A stretch of DNA of 31,354 bases from positions 1 to 31,354 of the forward strand of contig MNCI01008337.1 in assembly GCA_015680685.1 (NCBI GenBank), in the 5' to 3' direction. Below, piece by piece: positions 28,766 to 31,354 of the stretch. Both the position numbers and the translations under genes were made by a program. Source of the stretch: Gnetum montanum (lineage: Eukaryota; Streptophyta; Gnetopsida; Gnetales; Gnetaceae). How positions within the stretch are numbered: the stretch's first letter is position 1; each line of letters opens with the position of its first letter. Under the pieces are notes generated by a model. The model was not told the DNA's origin, made no database searches, and worked only from the letters and a program-made list of their open reading frames with translations.

Positions 28766-31156
28766 ATGGCAAACGAGGTGAACAACACTGTTTTTCAGCT
28801 GTGGCTTAACATCGAAAAAGCCAAATCATGGTTTTTGCCATTAACCGGAATTGCAGCAGTGGCTTTGTTATTAGCTCTGTTATTGTACGATATTTGCACA
28901 GCCAGAAGGAGTAGGACGCTGTGGTTTCCTGCAAAAGCTCTGCTCATCAATGCTTTGTGCCTCACTCTGCTTGGGCACGTGTTCCGTCCGTTCCAAGATC
29001 TGCTTGAAGTTCCCGATAAAGAATTTTGGGAGAAACCCCAAAATAATGACTTTGAGAAAATGGTGGAATATCTCACACGCAAAACTTTCAGATACGAAGT
29101 TCTTGGGTTGAGCGGCCAAAGAGCAGTATTGTGTGTGTTCATCGGCTACATTCTACCATCAATGGCAAAATTCCGTCAAGTATTTTCTGCGGAATTTCTA
29201 GCGCTTCTCATCAGCCTTATCATTACCTTCTATTACACATGCATGGAGCTTTACGTGCTGTATGTGGTGGGGTTTTCCAAAGGCATACGGATCGAGAACC
29301 TTCTGATAAGCGTCTGCATGCTTCACCTGGTCTGGGTCCTGGTTTGTGCGTTGCAGGCATCAATTTCCATTCAAGATATTGCAGACCTTAAGCTCTGTAA
29401 GTTGCTCCGCAACCCTGAAATTAACTCTCTAACAGTGAAGTTGCGAAACCCACCCCAATTTAAGAATTTGCAGCAAAAACAAAGAGATGTTATGCTAGGA
29501 TTATGCATTGTTGCCCGAGCTTTTGAACCAAGTTATCTAATTACACGATCCGTTCTAGCCTCTTCCCTCTTCTTTGCTGTTACTATTTCCTCCTCATTGT
29601 ATCTCTCTGGAATTCCAGAGGGAATCTCCTTCGTGTTTGCAAAACCAGAATTCCAGAACGACCCTACCCTGGCTTCAACAAAATGCGACCTTGACAAACA
29701 CATTAACGTGGATGACAAAAAAAGCGCTGAAAATCAGCTGTATCAAGTTAAAAATCTAGTCATAGTGTGGGTATCAATGCAATGTTTGTTCATATTCTGT
29801 GGGTGGGTTATCATCTGCTACAGATGGATGCAATCTATAGTCTTCTGCTCTAAGCTTGTCTGTCCGCCCTCCTGTCGTCATCTTTCCCAGTTGTTGCCTC
29901 TTTTTCGGATTGAAAATTTCTGGATCAGAGCTTCAAACGAAATTCAACATAACTACCAACTGCCGGCTGCAAAAGATTTGAAGGGCTTCAAATCGTTTGG
30001 GAAGGTCCTCAAAGCTTTAAAATTGCATAATTTGTTCTTTGTGCTGCGGGCATTTCAAGTTATTATGGTATGGAGCAGTAAAATTTGTTCCCTGGTTTCT
30101 GAAGTTTTACTCCATCCTAAATTAGTAGTCAGAGTAAGCATGGGATCTCACGCCTTTCGTGAGTTCTGTAGGCTTCAGCAGCAAGAATTACCGGATCAGA
30201 ATGAGGAATTCCACAAACTCAAAGATTACTTGTTGACCATAGACGGAGAGAACAGTTTAGCTGTGTGGGTTGCAAATTTGAGTTACATTGATATAATGCG
30301 CACTAAGCTGGACGAAGCTAATTCCGAGGGCGTAAAAATGAAAGAATTTCTCCTTCAAGCAAACGATTATGGCGATTCATCATGTATTACAGATGAATGC
30401 TATTTAGAATCGCCTTCAGATGAGGAAGCTAAAATTTCAGATGGGAATGTCAAAAATAAGTTTGATTTGCCGTGTTTCTCAGTGAAGATGATCGTGGTTT
30501 CTCTGTTGGTCATTATGTTTGAAGTGCTTGCTGTTTATGAAACAGTAGTTAAGAAATCATCATCAGGAGGAGAAGGAGGTGTTGAGGCCGAAATGGATGT
30601 TCAAAAGCAAGACGAGAGTCTGCAAAACTGCATTAATGTTGTTGAACAAGCATGGAAGGTTATGAGTTTAGCAGAAAACTCATCTAAAGGGGCAATAAAA
30701 TTGAGCAACGCTGCAGAGTTTGTTTTCAAAGAAATCAAGAAAGGAAATGGCAAGGGCACCTTCTTGAATCATGAACTTCCTATGACTAAAACGGAGAGCA
30801 TCCAAGTGGCTGTGCAGAAGCTCAAGATCATGGCCGAAGAAGAAGTCCAGAAAAGCTGCAGGGATGAATTTGATTGTATAAACTGGAATCACGCTGTTGC
30901 AGGAGCACATATGCAGATTGTGTGCAACAAGATCTTAAAAGACCAAGCCACTGATCTTAAAGAAACTGAGCAGATTAAGGGTTTCTTGAAAAACCTTGAA
31001 AGATCACTAGCATCAGAGCTGAAGCACACCGTTTCGAAAAGTATCGATTCCTTCGACCAGTTCTGGAAGAATTGTAATAGTTGCAGCACCTTGGAGGGGA
31101 GTGACATAAGTGAAATGTGCATTGCCATGGCTATGATTGGTGGAATCCTAGAGTAA
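28766..31156 (+). CDS. Uncharacterised multi-pass membrane protein, 796 aa, intronless
   Basis: This is the only long intact frame in the window. I start it at the ATG at 28766 (MANEVNN), because an in-frame TGA lies 18 bases upstream and the triplet before is TTG. The G at +4 suits plant initiation. By eye there are hydrophobic, probably membrane-spanning segments at about residues 22-42, 53-73, 118-133, 142-170, 177-199, 257-281, 329-352 and 572-592. A large hydrophilic part lies between the last two, with an acidic, Ser-rich stretch at 535-560. A C-terminal tail of about 200 residues contains charged, probably helical segments (EEEVQK, LKNLERSLASEL). No signal peptide, catalytic or binding motif was recognised. 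It may belong to a plant family of unnamed transmembrane proteins; that is a weak recollection. Two decayed relatives lie upstream in the same orientation. No intron is needed anywhere along the frame. Confidence 0.92.
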   Translation: MANEVNNTVFQLWLNIEKAKSWFLPLTGIAAVALLLALLLYDICTARRSRTLWFPAKALLINALCLTLLGHVFRPFQDLLEVPDKEFWEKPQNNDFEKMVEYLTRKTFRYEVLGLSGQRAVLCVFIGYILPSMAKFRQVFSAEFLALLISLIITFYYTCMELYVLYVVGFSKGIRIENLLISVCMLHLVWVLVCALQASISIQDIADLKLCKLLRNPEINSLTVKLRNPPQFKNLQQKQRDVMLGLCIVARAFEPSYLITRSVLASSLFFAVTISSSLYLSGIPEGISFVFAKPEFQNDPTLASTKCDLDKHINVDDKKSAENQLYQVKNLVIVWVSMQCLFIFCGWVIICYRWMQSIVFCSKLVCPPSCRHLSQLLPLFRIENFWIRASNEIQHNYQLPAAKDLKGFKSFGKVLKALKLHNLFFVLRAFQVIMVWSSKICSLVSEVLLHPKLVVRVSMGSHAFREFCRLQQQELPDQNEEFHKLKDYLLTIDGENSLAVWVANLSYIDIMRTKLDEANSEGVKMKEFLLQANDYGDSSCITDECYLESPSDEEAKISDGNVKNKFDLPCFSVKMIVVSLLVIMFEVLAVYETVVKKSSSGGEGGVEAEMDVQKQDESLQNCINVVEQAWKVMSLAENSSKGAIKLSNAAEFVFKEIKKGNGKGTFLNHELPMTKTESIQVAVQKLKIMAEEEVQKSCRDEFDCINWNHAVAGAHMQIVCNKILKDQATDLKETEQIKGFLKNLERSLASELKHTVSKSIDSFDQFWKNCNSCSTLEGSDISEMCIAMAMIGGILE

Positions 31157-31300
31157 TGTTGAACCTCATATGCAGATAGGATCATGTGAATAGTTAGAGA
31201 AGAATAATGCACCTTTTATGATAGGTTTTATTTCTAATAGTCCTAAGCTTCCGTGTTTTCCTGATGACTGAGGCATGTCCTGTTTGTAAAAAGTTTCCTA

Positions 31301-31306
31301 AATAAA
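31301..31306 (+). terminator. Possible polyadenylation signal
   Basis: AATAAA lies 145 bases after the stop codon of the membrane gene, within a normal 3' UTR length for a plant gene. Confidence 0.5.
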
Positions 31307-31328
31307 AAGGCTTCTCGTTTGTCTATAC

Positions 31329-31348
31329 TTTTTTTTTTTTTTTTTTTT
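31329..31348. repeat. Poly(T) tract at the window end
   Basis: A run of 20 T. It could be the poly(A) end of a minus-strand retroelement beginning beyond the window, as seen for LINE A, but the flank is too short to tell. Confidence 0.6.
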
Positions 31349-31354
31349 GAGTTT

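Overview
The window is nuclear DNA of a land plant. The long nested stacks of old, AT-decayed LTR and LINE retroelements, and the large spacing around one intact gene, suggest a gymnosperm such as a conifer. The organism is inferred, not read directly from the sequence. Only one protein-coding gene looks intact: an intronless frame at 28766-31156 encoding a 796-aa multi-pass membrane protein that I cannot assign to a named family.

Layout from left to right. 1-820 holds the remains of a cation/calcium exchanger (CCX-type) gene. 820-1395 holds a Ty1/copia RNase H tail plus an LTR. A decayed copy of the membrane-protein gene lies at 1396-1735 and resumes at 6396-7363. It was split by a copia element (G, 1736-6395), which itself received a minus-strand LINE (A, 2601-3885). 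A better preserved copia element (F) runs 8074-18000, with both LTRs, protease, integrase, reverse transcriptase and RNase H recognisable but carrying stops and frameshifts. Its 3' LTR was split by a 4.4-kb LINE (B, 13499-17921). A very old LINE (E, 18640-22960) contains LINE C (19800-21546) and a 92-bp LINE tail (22571-22662). A third old copia (H, 23605-26510) contains LINE D (24270-25713), which has a perfect 15-bp target-site duplication. A 3' fragment of another paralogue of the membrane gene (27243-27563) and two local tandem duplications then lead into the intact gene.

LINEs A, B, C, D and the 92-bp tail are relatively GC-rich, mostly share a 3' end, and sit inside older AT-rich elements. 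Relative ages can therefore be read from the nesting: gene duplication, then copia or old LINE insertion, then the GC-rich LINEs. Nothing here works as a pathway. The story is a small tandem gene family eroded by transposons with one survivor.

The assembly needs caution. Six single Ns occur. Three (1058, 17631, 21573) are flanked by near-identical 42-62 bp copies of the same sequence, which look like unmerged contig overlaps. Two others (8444 and 8747) bracket a 302-bp block of copia F gag that lies backwards relative to the rest of its element. I found no convincing new biological system. The most useful leads are the uncharacterised membrane-protein family and a shared C-terminal extension in LINEs A and B.
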